DNA of 64,000 bases from contig JADJOP010000004.1 in the NCBI GenBank assembly GCA_016713735.1, positions 62,001 to 126,000 of the forward strand, written 5' to 3'. Each line of letters starts with the position of its first letter. The first letter of the stretch is position 1. Below are positions 63,468 to 64,000 of the stretch, in pieces. The position numbers were made by a program, and so were the translations under genes. This DNA is from Bryobacterales bacterium (GTDB taxonomy: Bacteria; Acidobacteriota; Terriglobia; Bryobacterales; Bryobacteraceae). The notes beneath the pieces were generated by a model. It did not search any database. It saw only the letters and a list, made by a program, of their open reading frames with translations, and was not told where the DNA came from.

Positions 63468-64000
63468 GCGACGTGTTCCGCATTGGAATCTCCGACGATT
63501 TCTATACCGAAGCAGCCGAGCCGCTGGACTTCGTGTGCCGGAAGAAGTTTATGGGCGTTGCGGGGATTGCGTTTGACCGGTTGCAGACGGATGCGGACAA
63601 GTTTGCAAGTCCGGAGTCGCTGGCCGGCTACGATGCGATCTTCGCGCTGGCGACGAAGGTGAATGCGGACAGTCTGCGGGGAGTGGAGCGCCTGGCGGTG
63701 GTGGCGCGTTGGGGTGTGGGCTACGACCGTATCGACGTGCCGGCGCTCACGGAAGCGGGCGTGGCGTTGACGATTACGCCGGCGGCGGTGCGGCGTCCGG
63801 TGGCCGAGGCGATCTTCACGCTGATCTTCGCGCTCTCGAAGAACCTGTTGCTGCAGGACCGCGTGGCGCGCGGCGGCGGCTGGCGCGGGAACCTGCCGAA
63901 GATGGGCATCAGCATCGGCGGGCGCACTTTGGGCTCGGTGGGCTGCGGCAACATCGGGCAGGAGATGTTCCGCGAGGCGCGCAGCCTGGGCTTCGGGCGG
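63464..64000 (+). CDS. D-2-hydroxyacid dehydrogenase, N-terminal part (3' end outside window)
   Basis: The first 179 residues of an NAD-dependent 2-hydroxyacid dehydrogenase. 'VVARWGVGYDRIDVPALTEA' and 'VRRPVAEAIFTLIFALSKN' are catalytic-domain hallmarks (substrate-binding Arg and Gly), and 'LGSVGCGNIGQEMFREARSL' is the Rossmann motif, with Cys where Gly is usual. The catalytic Arg/Glu/His lie beyond the window. GTG start overlaps the M14 stop (GTGA). Could be a phosphoglycerate or glyoxylate-type reductase; not resolvable. Confidence 0.88.
   Translation, partial: MSDVFRIGISDDFYTEAAEPLDFVCRKKFMGVAGIAFDRLQTDADKFASPESLAGYDAIFALATKVNADSLRGVERLAVVARWGVGYDRIDVPALTEAGVALTITPAAVRRPVAEAIFTLIFALSKNLLLQDRVARGGGWRGNLPKMGISIGGRTLGSVGCGNIGQEMFREARSLGFGR

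Overview
The window looks like a chromosomal segment of an Acidobacteriota genome, most likely the Bryobacterales/Solibacter lineage. The evidence is high GC, large CarboxypepD_reg/TonB-dependent receptors, a secreted protein ending in the TIGR03437 domain first defined in Solibacter, a DUF1552 + planctomycete-type DUF1592 gene pair, and dispersed short intergenic repeats. No rRNA, tRNA, CRISPR array, transposase or phage gene was seen. The placement is inference from gene content and was not tested by any search.

Layout. 1-3.1 kb: a tightly overlapping plus-strand operon (ligA 3' end, DedA-like protein, Tat-exported enolase-superfamily protein, tag). 3.2-5.0 kb: an ABC ATPase/FtsX-type permease pair. 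5.3-12.3 kb: two tandem, very similar TonB-dependent receptors, the second frameshifted and preceded by a 25-nt poly-G tract. 12.5-19 kb: secreted lipase-like protein, small zinc-ribbon protein, sugar-nucleotide epimerase, a DUF1570-like/TPR protein and an amidohydrolase. 19-25 kb: GAF-ANTAR regulator, the DUF1552/DUF1592 pair and secreted proteins. 25-26.6 kb: nuoB, then flaG and fliS behind a sigma-28-like promoter. 26.6-32.9 kb: secreted glycoside hydrolase, a third TonB-dependent receptor, a CrtI-like FAD oxidoreductase. 32.9-41 kb: glgB, adenosine deaminase, sialidase-like protein, cysE, aldo/keto reductase, nuoA. 41-48 kb: TIGR03437 protein, AlaX-like editing protein, ECF sigma/anti-sigma pair, GRP/ureide-type transporter, second DUF1570-like protein. 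48.3-53.7 kb: MFS transporter, a glycosyltransferase-acetyltransferase fusion, a membrane glycosyltransferase-like protein and two Flp pilins, possibly a surface module. 53.9-64 kb: acid phosphatase, lytic transglycosylase, two threonine synthases, MDR dehydrogenase, the agmatine-to-putrescine pair aguB-aguA, an M14 carboxypeptidase and the start of a 2-hydroxyacid dehydrogenase.

Three window-wide patterns stand out. (1) Fourteen reading-frame breaks lie between about 11.1 and 40.2 kb and none elsewhere. Nearly all are single-base changes in short homopolymers, so sequencing or assembly error is a serious alternative to true pseudogenes. (2) Many genes carry a TAnnnT (-10-like) hexamer only 6-13 nt before the start codon and lack a Shine-Dalgarno sequence, suggesting leaderless or very short-leader mRNAs. 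(3) The plus strand is G-rich over C under genes of both orientations, so plus-strand genes use G-ending and minus-strand genes C-ending codons, as expected if the plus strand is the leading strand.

No defence system or obvious novel multi-gene machine was found. The most promising unexplained items are the poly-G tract next to the receptor promoter, the pair of DUF1570-like proteins of which one lacks the HExxH site, the glycosyltransferase-GNAT fusion with an unrecognised N-terminal domain, and the leaderless-start pattern.
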